Below, one piece after another: positions 39,590-49,001 of a stretch of 50,852 nucleotides of DNA (positions are counted from its first letter, which is position 1; every line of letters starts with the position of its first letter). The notes below the pieces were generated by a model. It did no database searches, was not told the DNA's origin, and saw only the letters and a list, made by a program, of their open reading frames with translations. This stretch comes from Alcaligenaceae bacterium (GTDB taxonomy: Bacteria > Pseudomonadota > Gammaproteobacteria > Burkholderiales > Burkholderiaceae_B): assembly GCA_029267315.1 (NCBI GenBank), contig JAJUJD010000005.1:1-50852 (forward strand). The letters run 5' to 3'. Both the position numbers and the translations under genes were made by a program.

Positions 39590-40282
39590 ATGTCCACGCA
39601 GCAACATTTATCGGACGCGCACTCTGCGCCTCTATCTCTATTCAGCCTGACCGCCCCCGTTGCCATGGGATATATTCCGCTGGGCATGGTCTTCGGCTTT
39701 CTTTTTGTCCAGGCCGGCGCAAGTTGGATCATGGCCCTGGTTGCCAGCGTGGTCGTCTATGCGGGCGCTGCACAATACATGATGGTTCCCATGCTGGCCG
39801 CCGGCATGCCGGTCAGCGCCATCGCCCTGGCCACGCTGCTGGTCAATCTGCGCCATGTTTTCTATGGCCTATCCTTGCTGGACACATTCCCGCGAGGCCG
39901 GCTGTTGCGCTGGTATACGGCGTTCGCCCTTACTGACGAAACCTATTCCGTCCTCACCACCCTGCCTCGGGGCACGCCTGCGCAGCGCATGGCGCTGCTC
40001 GCCTTGCTGAACCAAACATGGTGGGTTTCGGGCACGCTGCTGGGCGCCATCATCGGAAGCCAAGCTCAAGTGCCTCTGGACGGTCTGGACTTTGTGCTGA
40101 GCTCGCTTTTTGCGGTGCTGACGGTGGAGCAGTGGCGCGCGCGCAGCAGCCCCTTACCCCTGTGGACCGCCATCGTGGCCTACGCCTTAGCCAGCGCCCT
40201 GTTCCCGCAGCACGCCCTGGTGCTGGCCATCGTGCTGAGCATCACTGTGGGCATTTTCAGCTACAAGCGCGAGGGCCGCTGA
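39590..40282 (+). CDS. azlC: AzlC family branched-chain amino-acid exporter subunit
   Basis: GYIPLGMVFGFLFVQAGASWIMALVASVVVYAGAAQYMMVPMLAAG, NLRHVFYGLSL. Confidence 0.92.
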   Translation: MSTQQHLSDAHSAPLSLFSLTAPVAMGYIPLGMVFGFLFVQAGASWIMALVASVVVYAGAAQYMMVPMLAAGMPVSAIALATLLVNLRHVFYGLSLLDTFPRGRLLRWYTAFALTDETYSVLTTLPRGTPAQRMALLALLNQTWWVSGTLLGAIIGSQAQVPLDGLDFVLSSLFAVLTVEQWRARSSPLPLWTAIVAYALASALFPQHALVLAIVLSITVGIFSYKREGR

Positions 40283-40283
40283 C

Positions 40284-40607
40284 ATGCAGGACATCCGCTA
40301 TCTGCTCACCGCGATTCTGGCCATGGGCGCCGTCACCTTCGCTCTGCGCGCGCTGCCCTTCCTGAGCGCCCGACTGCTGCGCCGATCCGCGGTAGTACAG
40401 CATCTGGGCCGCTTCCTGCCGCTGGCCATCATGACGCTGCTGCTGGTGCACTCAGCCGTGGGCTCGGCCCGTGAACACGCCAATGGCCCCTGGCCCGAAC
40501 TGCTGGCCATCGCGGTGACCGCGCTATTGCAATGGCGTAGCCGCAACCCGTTGCTTAGCATCGTGGGGGGAACGGCGCTGTACGTGTTGCTGCGCAACTG
40601 GCAGTGA
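40284..40607 (+). CDS. azlD: AzlD family branched-chain amino-acid exporter subunit
   Basis: ALRALPFLSARLLRRSAVVQHLGRFLPLAIMTLLLV; adjacent to azlC. Confidence 0.9.
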   Translation: MQDIRYLLTAILAMGAVTFALRALPFLSARLLRRSAVVQHLGRFLPLAIMTLLLVHSAVGSAREHANGPWPELLAIAVTALLQWRSRNPLLSIVGGTALYVLLRNWQ

Positions 40608-40627
40608 ACGCAACCTGTAAAAGCGCA

Positions 40628-41503
40628 TCAGGCTTCTGAAGGCAGAGGCGGCGGTGCAGCGGGCTCCATCCCCAGGCGAGTGAGGGGATCTTGCCGGAAG
40701 TACTGTGCCAGTAGCCTGTACCAGTCCGGATAACAAGCGGCGAGCGACGCCGGGTTCACGAAGAACGACTCTGCGCTAACCGCGAAAAATTCTGCGGTAT
40801 CGGTTGCCGCGTAAGCGTCTAGCGGCAAGGTCACATACCAGGGCTCGGCATCATGGGACTCGGGATCGATATCGGCCGGAATGGCGGCTTCCACCGTCTC
40901 AACTCTCGCACAGAAATCATCGTAGCTCGCGTGCAATACCGCGTGCCAACGGGCAGCGGACAAGGGTCCGTGCTGGCCCAGCCAGGGCATACCGTCTGCT
41001 TCGCCATGATAAAGATCCAGTTTATGGACAAACTCGTGGATAACAACATTCACGTCATCACGCGGACCGGGGGCGCAGTCCTCCCACGACAGAATCAGTG
41101 GCCCGCCTTCCCAGGCCTCGCCTGAGGCCTCTTCCAGATACTCGTGGACCACCCCGCTTTCGTCAACATCAGTGCGGGGAATCACAAAACCGCCGGGGTA
41201 CAGCACGATCTCCGTCCACCCTTCATATAGACGGGGGTCGAGGTGCATGATGGGCAGTGCGGCCTGGACCGCGACGGCCAGCTTCATTTCATCGGTTACG
41301 AGCAAGCCCTGCGCGCCGCTGAAACCTTTGCTGGCCAATACCCATGCGCTGCGGTGACGCAAGGCTGCCTCTTCATCAGCGTTCAGGCCGCGCAGGAAGG
41401 CATAGCGCTCCAGCACACGTGACCACCTTGCCGGCTCAATGGCAGCTAGTTCACGTTCAACGCGTGCCGATTTGGCTCCCTTCCCTAACAACCACCGCAG
41501 CAT
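40628..41503 (-). CDS. MtfA/M90-type zinc metallopeptidase
   Basis: NVVIHEFVHKLDLYHGEADGMP (HExxH), VLYPGGFVIPR, AVSAESFFVNPASL. Confidence 0.9.
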   Translation of the reverse strand: MLRWLLGKGAKSARVERELAAIEPARWSRVLERYAFLRGLNADEEAALRHRSAWVLASKGFSGAQGLLVTDEMKLAVAVQAALPIMHLDPRLYEGWTEIVLYPGGFVIPRTDVDESGVVHEYLEEASGEAWEGGPLILSWEDCAPGPRDDVNVVIHEFVHKLDLYHGEADGMPWLGQHGPLSAARWHAVLHASYDDFCARVETVEAAIPADIDPESHDAEPWYVTLPLDAYAATDTAEFFAVSAESFFVNPASLAACYPDWYRLLAQYFRQDPLTRLGMEPAAPPPLPSEA

Positions 41504-41521
41504 TCTGATCTGACTCCCGCT

Positions 41522-42406
41522 TCACACAGGGAAGCTGACGGCTGTCAGTGCGCGCAGCGGCCCTGCCTTGCGCATGGCGTCGAGCTGGACTTCGTCGCGC
41601 ACATAGAAAACCCCACCAAAGGACAGCGCATTCAAGGACACGCCCTCGAAGTGCTCCTGGCTGCGAGGCACGACCAACATCCAGCCTTCCTCAACCAGCA
41701 TATTGGAGGGCGGCACGTGTCCGCTGGAATTCGGCTCCAGACGTAGCGTTTCAAGTGCCCGCCGGTAGCCTCGCAACATACTTTGCGCGGCAAGCTCAGG
41801 GGCCTCCCCTTTCCCTGCTCTTACGCGCACAAAACAGTGCTGCATGGGCAATTGCAGGTGAATGAAGACCGTATGTTCGCGCACATCGGGGTCCAGCACG
41901 GGACGAAACATTGCCAGCCCTGGGTTGTGCGGAGCAGGCGGCACCCACTGCACATGCTTGTGTCGTTGGCTGGCCCCCGCTGGCGCCCCACCGTTGTGGA
42001 AGCCCAACCCACCGCATTCCGCCATAATTTCCGCCAAGGCCTCAAAGTCGCATAGCTCCAGAGGCTCCAGCTGCTCTGCGTAGGCCTTGCGGGCCAGCAC
42101 CAAGTGGCGCTCGCTGACCGGATATTTGTTGAGTATGGCAAGATGGTGGTCGCCGACAGGACCCACAGTGAGCGCCGGGTCCGGCGGGAGAAAGGGGTTG
42201 AAGTTCGGGTCACGCGGCCCCCCGGGCAGTGCCTGTTTTTTCTCAAGCGCCTTGACTCGCCGCACTCTGAAGACAAGCCCGTCGCCATCGAGCACCACTT
42301 CTTCGGATTCGATAGGCTGCAATGCTCCCGAAGCTATGGCCGCCTCGCTACGGGCATCCACCTGCTGCAGAAAGGGCGTGGTTTCTGTCGCGTGAACGCT
42401 GCTCAT
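41522..42406 (-). CDS. ATP adenylyltransferase / Ap4A phosphorylase-like protein (HIT superfamily)
   Basis: FNPFLPPDPALTVGPVGDHHLAILNKYPVSERHLVLA and GGAPAGASQRHKHVQWVP (HxHxQ-type). Confidence 0.82.
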   Translation of the reverse strand: MSSVHATETTPFLQQVDARSEAAIASGALQPIESEEVVLDGDGLVFRVRRVKALEKKQALPGGPRDPNFNPFLPPDPALTVGPVGDHHLAILNKYPVSERHLVLARKAYAEQLEPLELCDFEALAEIMAECGGLGFHNGGAPAGASQRHKHVQWVPPAPHNPGLAMFRPVLDPDVREHTVFIHLQLPMQHCFVRVRAGKGEAPELAAQSMLRGYRRALETLRLEPNSSGHVPPSNMLVEEGWMLVVPRSQEHFEGVSLNALSFGGVFYVRDEVQLDAMRKAGPLRALTAVSFPV

Positions 42407-42613
42407 GTCTGATCCTCCTGATTCTTGTCATCATAGGTAAGAGGTTTCCTTTGATCTTACCCGACCCCCTCGGTTTGAGGCCGCAGGCACCGAATTTGCT
42501 GAACGCTCGGCGCGCGCAGACGGTACAGTCATCCGTCCCGGTCGCCCCACGGCACCACGATGCAGTTCCGTCGCGACACTCAACGACTTCGAACCGAGTA
42601 TGGGAGAAACAAA

Positions 42614-42742
42614 ATGAGAAAATCACTGTTGGTGCCGATCATGCTAGCCCTCGCCGCTCTGACTGCCGGCTGCAACACCATGGAAGGCATGGGTGAAGAT
42701 ATCGAACGCGGCGGCGAGAAGATTCAACGGGAAGCCCGCTAA
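42614..42742 (+). CDS. Entericidin A/B family lipoprotein
   Basis: 43 aa; MRKSLLVPIMLALAALTAGCNTMEGMGEDIERGGEKIQREAR with lipobox LTAGC. Confidence 0.93.
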   Translation: MRKSLLVPIMLALAALTAGCNTMEGMGEDIERGGEKIQREAR

Positions 42743-42820
42743 GCCAGCGGCCGGCCGGTCGAGTTTGCAACGGGCAAACCAAGCGGCAGCCACGGATGGG
42801 GCCTGCGCCCCTCCCTGTAG

Positions 42821-42849
42821 AACGCCTCGCAGTGTGAGCGAGGCGTTTT
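42821..42849 (+). terminator. Stem-loop terminator between convergent genes
   Basis: AACGCCTCGC-AGTGTGA-GCGAGGCGTT then TTG. Confidence 0.65.
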
Positions 42850-42853
42850 GCAT

Positions 42854-43711
42854 TCAGGCTTCTGTATTACCTGCCATACGTTGCAGCGCTTCAAGTTCCC
42901 GGTCATCAAAACCGGCCTGGCGGCGCGCATCGAGATTGAAGGGGCCGCGCAGCCTTGGCGCCCGATAGCGCTGCGAGAGTTCTTCGTAGGTCGCCACGGG
43001 TTCGAGGTTGCGGCGCTCGCACAGCCACTTGTACCAGTGGTTCCCAATCGCGACGTGGCCTACTTCATCACGCAAAATAATGTCCAACAGGGCGGCACTT
43101 TGCTCGTCACCTGCCTGCAACAAGCGCTGACGAATGGCGGGTGAGACGTCCAGCCCACGGGCTTCCAGCGTTCGCGGCACCAGGGCAATACGTGCCAGAA
43201 TGTCATGGCATGTTTTCTCGGCCATCTCCCAAAGCCCGTTGTGCGCCGGGAAATCACCGTAGGAATAACCCATCTCGTTTAACCGCCGGGCCAGCATGCT
43301 GAAGTGCTCGGCTTCTTCGTAGGCAACCGTATACCAATCGCGATAGAAGGGTTCCGGCATACCCGGGAAACGCCAGACGATATCGAGCGCCAGGTTGATT
43401 GCGTTGAATTCGATATGCGCCAGGGCATGCAACAGGCAGGCTCGGCCATCTTCGGTGGCCATGGAGCGGCGCGGCACCTTAGCTGGGGGAACCAGTTCCG
43501 GGCGGGCTGGGCGTCCAGGCAGTTTTGCCGGCACAGGCAAGGAAGCTTCCGTATCTACCGCTGAATCACCCTGCAGCTGGCGGACGGCATCGCACTTCAG
43601 GGCGGGCCCCTCAATTAGCAGCGCCTGCAGCGCTGCACGCCGCAGCTCAAAGTCGGAAGCCCGGTTTGGCCCAGGGACTTCGGTGCGAAACTTCAATTTA
43701 CTTCTCCACAT
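42854..43711 (-). CDS. DUF455 family ferritin-like protein
   Basis: LLHALAHIEFNAINLALDIVWRFPGMPEPFYRDWYTVAYEEAEHFSMLARRLNEMGYSYGDFPAHNGLWEMAEKTCHDILARIALVPRTLEARGLDVSP; start 43711 (MWRSKLKF) chosen. Confidence 0.9.
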   Translation of the reverse strand: MWRSKLKFRTEVPGPNRASDFELRRAALQALLIEGPALKCDAVRQLQGDSAVDTEASLPVPAKLPGRPARPELVPPAKVPRRSMATEDGRACLLHALAHIEFNAINLALDIVWRFPGMPEPFYRDWYTVAYEEAEHFSMLARRLNEMGYSYGDFPAHNGLWEMAEKTCHDILARIALVPRTLEARGLDVSPAIRQRLLQAGDEQSAALLDIILRDEVGHVAIGNHWYKWLCERRNLEPVATYEELSQRYRAPRLRGPFNLDARRQAGFDDRELEALQRMAGNTEA

Positions 43712-44108
43712 CGTTGCGCCGCCGACGTTCGGCGATGCGCACAATCACATAGGCAATCAGGGCGAACAGGAAGACCACCAGATACATCCACGCCATGCTC
43801 TGCAGGCACTCAATGACGGTGCGGTAGATTTCCAGGGTCCAGCGCTCGGCTGTGAGCGAGAGCATCTGCTGCTGGCCATCGGGCAGGCGCTGGGGTTCAA
43901 CGTAGCGCTCCAGCGAATAAATACGCACCCCGCCCGACACTCCCACCACCAACGCAGCGAAGGTGATGTAGCGATGCCATGCCTCACTGATGCGGTCATC
44001 AATGATGCGATCCAGGATACCGCGTACCGGCCGGCTGAAAGCTTTCACGACGGCAACGGACACGGCGAGTGCAATGAGAAAGGTGGCAATGAGCAGGGAA
44101 AAGAACAT
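43698..44108 (-). CDS. Hypothetical membrane protein
   Basis: Hydrophobic segments MFFSLLIATFLIALAVSVAVVKAF and MAWMYLVVFLFALIAYVIVRIA; overlaps DUF455 start. Confidence 0.65.
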   Translation of the reverse strand: MFFSLLIATFLIALAVSVAVVKAFSRPVRGILDRIIDDRISEAWHRYITFAALVVGVSGGVRIYSLERYVEPQRLPDGQQQMLSLTAERWTLEIYRTVIECLQSMAWMYLVVFLFALIAYVIVRIAERRRRNDVEK

Positions 44109-44197
44109 CAGATTCTCCGAGAGAGCCGGGAGTATAAAAATTTGTCTGAAACGTCGCACCACCATATGCTCTTACGCTTACACGCAACGAGGACAAC

Positions 44198-45007
44198 ATG
44201 AGCGACATTCTTCATTTCGAACAGGATGAACACGGTATTGTCACCTTGACGATGGACTACCCGCCCACTCGCAACGCGCTGACCGGCAGCGGCCTGGTGG
44301 ACGCCTTTCTGCAGGCCATTCACCGCATCCAGACAGAACATACGGCCCGAGTCGTCATTATCACCGCAAGCGGTTCCGTATTCTCCTCCGGAGGCAGCAT
44401 TGATGAAATGGAGCGTCAGTTGCGACCGGAGTTCAGCAGTGCAGACCTGCGCCATGAATACCGGGAAGGCATACAACGCTTGCCGTTGGCCCTTTACAAC
44501 CTGGAGGTCCCCACCATTGCTGCCATCAACGGCCATGCCATCGGAGCCGGCTTCGACCTGGCCTGCATGTGTGACCTGCGTATCGCTGTGGAAGACGCCA
44601 AAATGGCGGAGAGCTTCGTCAAACTGGGCATTATCCCCGGTGACGGTGGCGCTTGGTTTCTCCCGCGTCTGGTCGGGCCCGCCAAGGCCGCGGAACTGGC
44701 GCTGACCGGAGACACCTTCACGGCGCAGCAGGCGCTGGAATGGGGCATTGTTTCACGACTAGTGCCGGCCGCCTCGCTCATGCAGGAGGCCCGTGCGCTT
44801 GCCATGCGCATTGCAGGAAATCCGCCAGAAAGCGTCCGCATGGCCAAGCGGTTGCTGAGGGACGCCCAATTCAGCCGCCTCGACTCCCACCTGGAGCTGT
44901 GCGCCGCCTTCCAGGCGATCGCGCATAAATCGCCCCAGCACGCCGAAGCAGTTGAAGCCTTCATGATCGCCAAACGGGGCAGGAAATCATCACCGGGGTC
45001 CGCATAA
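44198..45007 (+). CDS. Enoyl-CoA hydratase/isomerase (crotonase) family protein
   Basis: AINGHAIGAGFDLACMCDLRIAVEDAKMAESFVKLGIIPGDGGAWFLPRLVG. Confidence 0.94.
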   Translation: MSDILHFEQDEHGIVTLTMDYPPTRNALTGSGLVDAFLQAIHRIQTEHTARVVIITASGSVFSSGGSIDEMERQLRPEFSSADLRHEYREGIQRLPLALYNLEVPTIAAINGHAIGAGFDLACMCDLRIAVEDAKMAESFVKLGIIPGDGGAWFLPRLVGPAKAAELALTGDTFTAQQALEWGIVSRLVPAASLMQEARALAMRIAGNPPESVRMAKRLLRDAQFSRLDSHLELCAAFQAIAHKSPQHAEAVEAFMIAKRGRKSSPGSA

Positions 45008-45019
45008 GTGTCGCCGATT

Positions 45020-45056
45020 GGTAGCAGGCCTGGGCATTGCTCTCATGCCTGCTACC
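45020..45056 (+). terminator. Stem-loop downstream of the crotonase gene
   Basis: GGTAGCAGGC..GCCTGCTACC 10-bp arms, followed 6 nt later by TATAAT. Confidence 0.45.
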
Positions 45057-45097
45057 GCGACCTATAATCGCTAGCCTCGTCCAGTGGAAGCCCTCTT

Positions 45098-45481
45098 ATG
45101 AACCAGAATTCGAACCGCCCGGAAATTGTCGACGTTGAAGTCTTGGAACCCGCCAATTCCGAAGCGGCGCGTTCCATGAAGACCTACAGCATGATCGTCT
45201 ACGGGATGTTTGCGCTGGGGCTGTTCCTGGGCGGCCTGCCTTCCATCATCGGTCTGGTCATGGCCTATGTGAAGCGCCGGAGTTTTTCGGGCAGCATCTA
45301 TGAAGAACACATGGGGTTGCTGATCCGCACCTTCTGGTATTCCCTGCTGTTCTCGATCCTGGGGGCGATGACGGTGTGGATATATATCGGCTCGGTGATT
45401 CTGTTTGGTGTGGCCGTCTGGTATATCTACCGTCTGGTGCGCGGTTTTGCCCGCCTGAGTGACGGTAAGGGGGCATGGTAG
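45098..45481 (+). CDS. DUF4870-like membrane protein
   Basis: YSMIVYGMFALGLFLGGLPSIIGLVMAYVKRRSFSGSIYEEHMGLLIRTFWYSLLFSILG; TATAAT at 45063-45068 upstream. Confidence 0.72.
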   Translation: MNQNSNRPEIVDVEVLEPANSEAARSMKTYSMIVYGMFALGLFLGGLPSIIGLVMAYVKRRSFSGSIYEEHMGLLIRTFWYSLLFSILGAMTVWIYIGSVILFGVAVWYIYRLVRGFARLSDGKGAW

Positions 45482-45507
45482 TCGGTGGCCGCCAGGCCCC
45501 GGCTAAT

Positions 45508-46224
45508 CTAGCGCTGATAGCGCAACAACCGCCCCTTGTAGCTTCGCTCGCCATCCGCCGCAATATCGTCGTCGATACGCGTTTGTTCAACGAGCTCGAA
45601 GCCATACAGGGCCATCTGCCGTGTGAAGGCCGGTCGATGTCCCCGGTCCGGGTCGATGATCCACACTTCCGCCCTCGCTTCGGCGTGATCATCAACGAAA
45701 TACGCCAGTTCCGCCGGCGCATCACGGTCGTATAGAAGGTCGCTGCCTATGATGAGGTCATAGCGTGCGGACAGCGGTTCTGCTCCGGTATCCTTGATGC
45801 AAACATTCCCTTCGAGACCCCACTGACCATGACGGTACTTGACGGGGCCAATGTCATTCAGCTGTGCGTTGGCCTCCAGGAAGGGCCGCGTCATGGGGTG
45901 CCGGTCACTGGCCGTCACGCGTGCTCCACGGCGTCGGCCCACTAGTGTCGGCAATGCCAACCCGCAACCGATTTCCAGTATGCGTTCGTCGGGGTCAAGC
46001 GGACGTTGTAGAAGACGCTCCGCCAGATACACACTCGACGGCCAAACCAGGCCGAACAGAGGCCAGGATGCGGAACAGATGCCGAGACGTTGGGCTGCCC
46101 CATTAGGGTCGTAGTACTGCTGATGATCCTTCAGCCTACGAATGACCAAAGGATCACCCCCGGGGATGTCGACACGCTGGGTGCGGGTCTTAAGCCCGGG
46201 GTAATGCGAAGAGAAGATCGGCAA
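45508..46224 (-). CDS. SAM-dependent methyltransferase (class I; lysine/NNMT-like)
   Basis: ERILEIGCGLALPTLVGRRRGARVTASDRHP, YDLIIGSDLLYDRDA. Confidence 0.85.
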   Translation of the reverse strand: MPIFSSHYPGLKTRTQRVDIPGGDPLVIRRLKDHQQYYDPNGAAQRLGICSASWPLFGLVWPSSVYLAERLLQRPLDPDERILEIGCGLALPTLVGRRRGARVTASDRHPMTRPFLEANAQLNDIGPVKYRHGQWGLEGNVCIKDTGAEPLSARYDLIIGSDLLYDRDAPAELAYFVDDHAEARAEVWIIDPDRGHRPAFTRQMALYGFELVEQTRIDDDIAADGERSYKGRLLRYQR

Positions 46225-46309
46225 TTTGGGGAAACTCCTTGAAAAACAAAGACTTTCCTAGTATGAGCGATATTCCCTTTAAAAGCCAGTTTGCTCTGAA
46301 GACAGCCCG

Positions 46310-47329
46310 TCAGCCGGCGTGTGCCGCTTGCGTGTTGGCAATGATAAAGTCCAACGCAGACCCTCTCGATGCCAGCACGGCGGCGCCCAATTTACGGGCC
46401 CACCAAGCTTCGCTGCCGGCGGCGCGCCGCCACTCCCGCAGTCGCCTGGTATAGAGCTGCAAGGCGTGCTCTTCCGTGATGCCGATGGCTCCATGCAAGG
46501 CATGGGCGATATCCGCCACCTGCACCGCCGCTTCACCGCAACGGGCCTTGGCCAGGGCCACACGGGCCTCGCAAGGCTCATGTCCCGCCGAGTGGAAGGC
46601 CAGACGCGCCGCCATGCGCATTGCCCACACCCGCTCAGCCATCATACTCAGCTGGTTTTGCACCGCTTGAAACTGCGAAATGGGCCGGCCAAACTGCTCG
46701 CGCTCGCCCACATAGGCCAGTGTCATATCCAGCACGCGAGCAGCTGCACCCGCCAGGAGCGGAACCAAGGCTGTGGCTGCCAGCACAGCCGGAGACGTAC
46801 CGACGTGCTGATGGCTGACTGATAGCGCGTCAGATGGCAGGCTGGCCCAATGGAAATCCGCGAACAAACTTCCGCGTACTCCTTCGGCCACCACCTGTGC
46901 TGCTGCAACCGGCAATAGTACCCAAAGCCCTTCGAAGCCCGCCAGCACCCATTCTGCGACCGGACCAAATGCGACCCCCTGCGCAGTCAGGCTGCCGTCA
47001 CCCCGCCGGGAAACTTCAGGACCTGCAATCGCGATTCTGCCACCAGGCGGCGCTATGCCGTTCGTCAGCAGCCATGCTCGAGCTAGAACGGTCTGTACAA
47101 AGGGCAATGGCAGCGCGTGCGTGCCCGCAGCCATAAAGCCTGGAAAGGCCTCAGCCATCGTCAAGCCGGCCCCACCCTGCTCTTCCGGTAGCAGCATATC
47201 GAGAAAACCACCGCCCTCCAGCTGGGACCAAAGCGTCTCCACACTTCCGCCGGTTTCAATTTCGCGTATGGTGTCCGGTGTGAAGCGCTCACGAAACAGC
47301 CTGTCCAGGGCTTGGGTCAGCATATCCAT
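46310..47329 (-). CDS. Acyl-CoA dehydrogenase-family protein (short subunit)
   Basis: VGEREQFGRPISQFQAVQNQLSMMAERV; 339 aa. Confidence 0.87.
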   Translation of the reverse strand: MDMLTQALDRLFRERFTPDTIREIETGGSVETLWSQLEGGGFLDMLLPEEQGGAGLTMAEAFPGFMAAGTHALPLPFVQTVLARAWLLTNGIAPPGGRIAIAGPEVSRRGDGSLTAQGVAFGPVAEWVLAGFEGLWVLLPVAAAQVVAEGVRGSLFADFHWASLPSDALSVSHQHVGTSPAVLAATALVPLLAGAAARVLDMTLAYVGEREQFGRPISQFQAVQNQLSMMAERVWAMRMAARLAFHSAGHEPCEARVALAKARCGEAAVQVADIAHALHGAIGITEEHALQLYTRRLREWRRAAGSEAWWARKLGAAVLASRGSALDFIIANTQAAHAG

Positions 47330-47338
47330 GGAAAACTC

Positions 47339-48523
47339 CTAGCGAAGTTTGAGGCCGCGGGCGATGATGCCCCGCATGATCTCGCGCGTGCCACCGCGCA
47401 GCGAAAACGAGGGTGCCAATTGCTCCAGATACGAGAGCGTGCGACGCAGTTCTGGCGACACGGCAATCTCGGGCTCCGCGCCAATAACATCGGCAATCCA
47501 CCGCGGAATGGCCTGTTCTATTTCAGTGCCCATGTCCTTCACCAGGGATGCCTCAATGGCGGGGCTTTCTCCACGCGCCAGTTTGGCCGTCAGTGCCAGC
47601 GAAAGCGAACGCAAAACTGTCAGCCAGGCGGTAATGTGGCCCAGCGCCTCCAGTCTTGCGTCGGACCCACCACCTTGCTGGCGGCAGTGTCGTAACCAGC
47701 TTTCCACCAGAACCATGCTGGAATAGATCCGTTCGGGGCCACTGCGCTCAAAAGCGAGTTCGGCGTTGACCTGTGCCCAGCCATTGCCTTCTTCACCGAT
47801 CAATGCATCAGCCGGACATTCAACGTTGTCGAAGAACACTTCTGAAAAATGGGCGTCTCCCGACATATCGTCGATTGGGCGCACCGTAACGCCGGGCAGG
47901 CTAAGGTCCACAATCAATTGGGACAGCCCCTTGTAGCGGTCTTGCGGTTCACCAGAGCTGCGCACTAGCGCGATCATGTAGTGCGAATGTTGAGCGTTTG
48001 TCGTCCAGACCTTGCTTCCATTCAACAACCAGCCATTGCCCGTGCGCACGGCACGAGTGCGAATGCTTGCCAGGTCCGAACCTGAGCCCGGCTCGCTCAT
48101 GCCTATGCAAAAAAATGCCTCGGCACGGCTGATACGAGGAAGATAGAACTGTTTCTGGGCCTCCGTGCCGTACTTAAGGATCAGAGGACCACTCTGGCGA
48201 TCCGCGATCCAGTGGGCAGAGACCGGGGCCCCGGCGGCCAGCAATTCTTCAGACACCACGAAACGGGCAAAAGGCCCGCGCCCGGCGCCGCCGTATTCCC
48301 TGGGTAGCGTCAGGCCCAACCAACCCTGCTGCGCCAACGCCCGACTGAATTCAGCATCAAAGCCCATCCAGCTACGTGCGCGCCGGTCAGCCGGCATGTC
48401 TGATAGGGTCTTCTCAAGAAACTGACGCACTGGCGCGCGCAGGGCCTCGTCTTCCAGAGGGATGAACGCCAGCTCCAAAGCGTCTATTGTCATATCCTGC
48501 TTCCATATAATTCGTTGACGCAT
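47339..48523 (-). CDS. Acyl-CoA dehydrogenase (large subunit)
   Basis: FFCIGMSEPGSGSDLASIRTRAVRTGNGWLLNGSKVWTTNAQHSHYMIALVR; 394 aa. Confidence 0.92.
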   Translation of the reverse strand: MRQRIIWKQDMTIDALELAFIPLEDEALRAPVRQFLEKTLSDMPADRRARSWMGFDAEFSRALAQQGWLGLTLPREYGGAGRGPFARFVVSEELLAAGAPVSAHWIADRQSGPLILKYGTEAQKQFYLPRISRAEAFFCIGMSEPGSGSDLASIRTRAVRTGNGWLLNGSKVWTTNAQHSHYMIALVRSSGEPQDRYKGLSQLIVDLSLPGVTVRPIDDMSGDAHFSEVFFDNVECPADALIGEEGNGWAQVNAELAFERSGPERIYSSMVLVESWLRHCRQQGGGSDARLEALGHITAWLTVLRSLSLALTAKLARGESPAIEASLVKDMGTEIEQAIPRWIADVIGAEPEIAVSPELRRTLSYLEQLAPSFSLRGGTREIMRGIIARGLKLR

Positions 48524-48602
48524 CCACTGATTTACCGTGAGCGTCTAATATTCTTGGTTTTCTTCTGTAGATTTCGCATCAACATCACATAGGAACACTT
48601 CC

Positions 48603-48977
48603 ATGCCCATTCTCACCGCCCACATCACCGCCGGCTGCACCTCTGAACAGAAGAAGGCCCTGCTGGAGCAGTCCACTCAGGCAGTCGTCAAATCCTTGAA
48701 TGCACCGCTGCACAGCATACGCATGACGCTGCAAGAATACCCCGACGACTGCTCCATTGTCGCCGGCGAGGTTGGCGCCAAGCAGCTGATTTACGTGGCC
48801 TACTTGATCGAAGGCCGTGGGCCTGAATTGAAATCGGCACTCATCGCCGCATTGACCGAAGCTGCTGGCTCGGCGGTAGGTTTGTCGTCAGACGATGTCC
48901 GCGTCATCATTCGCGACGTCCCCAAGACGGACATGGGCGTGGCCGGCGGTATCTCTGCCCTGGCGGCAGGCCGCTAA
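48603..48977 (+). CDS. 4-oxalocrotonate tautomerase superfamily protein, fused/extended (124 aa)
   Basis: N-terminal PILTAHITAGCTSEQKKALLEQSTQAVVKSL with Pro after Met; second half resembles a second beta-alpha-beta unit. Confidence 0.82.
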   Translation: MPILTAHITAGCTSEQKKALLEQSTQAVVKSLNAPLHSIRMTLQEYPDDCSIVAGEVGAKQLIYVAYLIEGRGPELKSALIAALTEAAGSAVGLSSDDVRVIIRDVPKTDMGVAGGISALAAGR

Positions 48978-49001
48978 ACAAGAACTGTAGGAGGAGACAC
49001 A

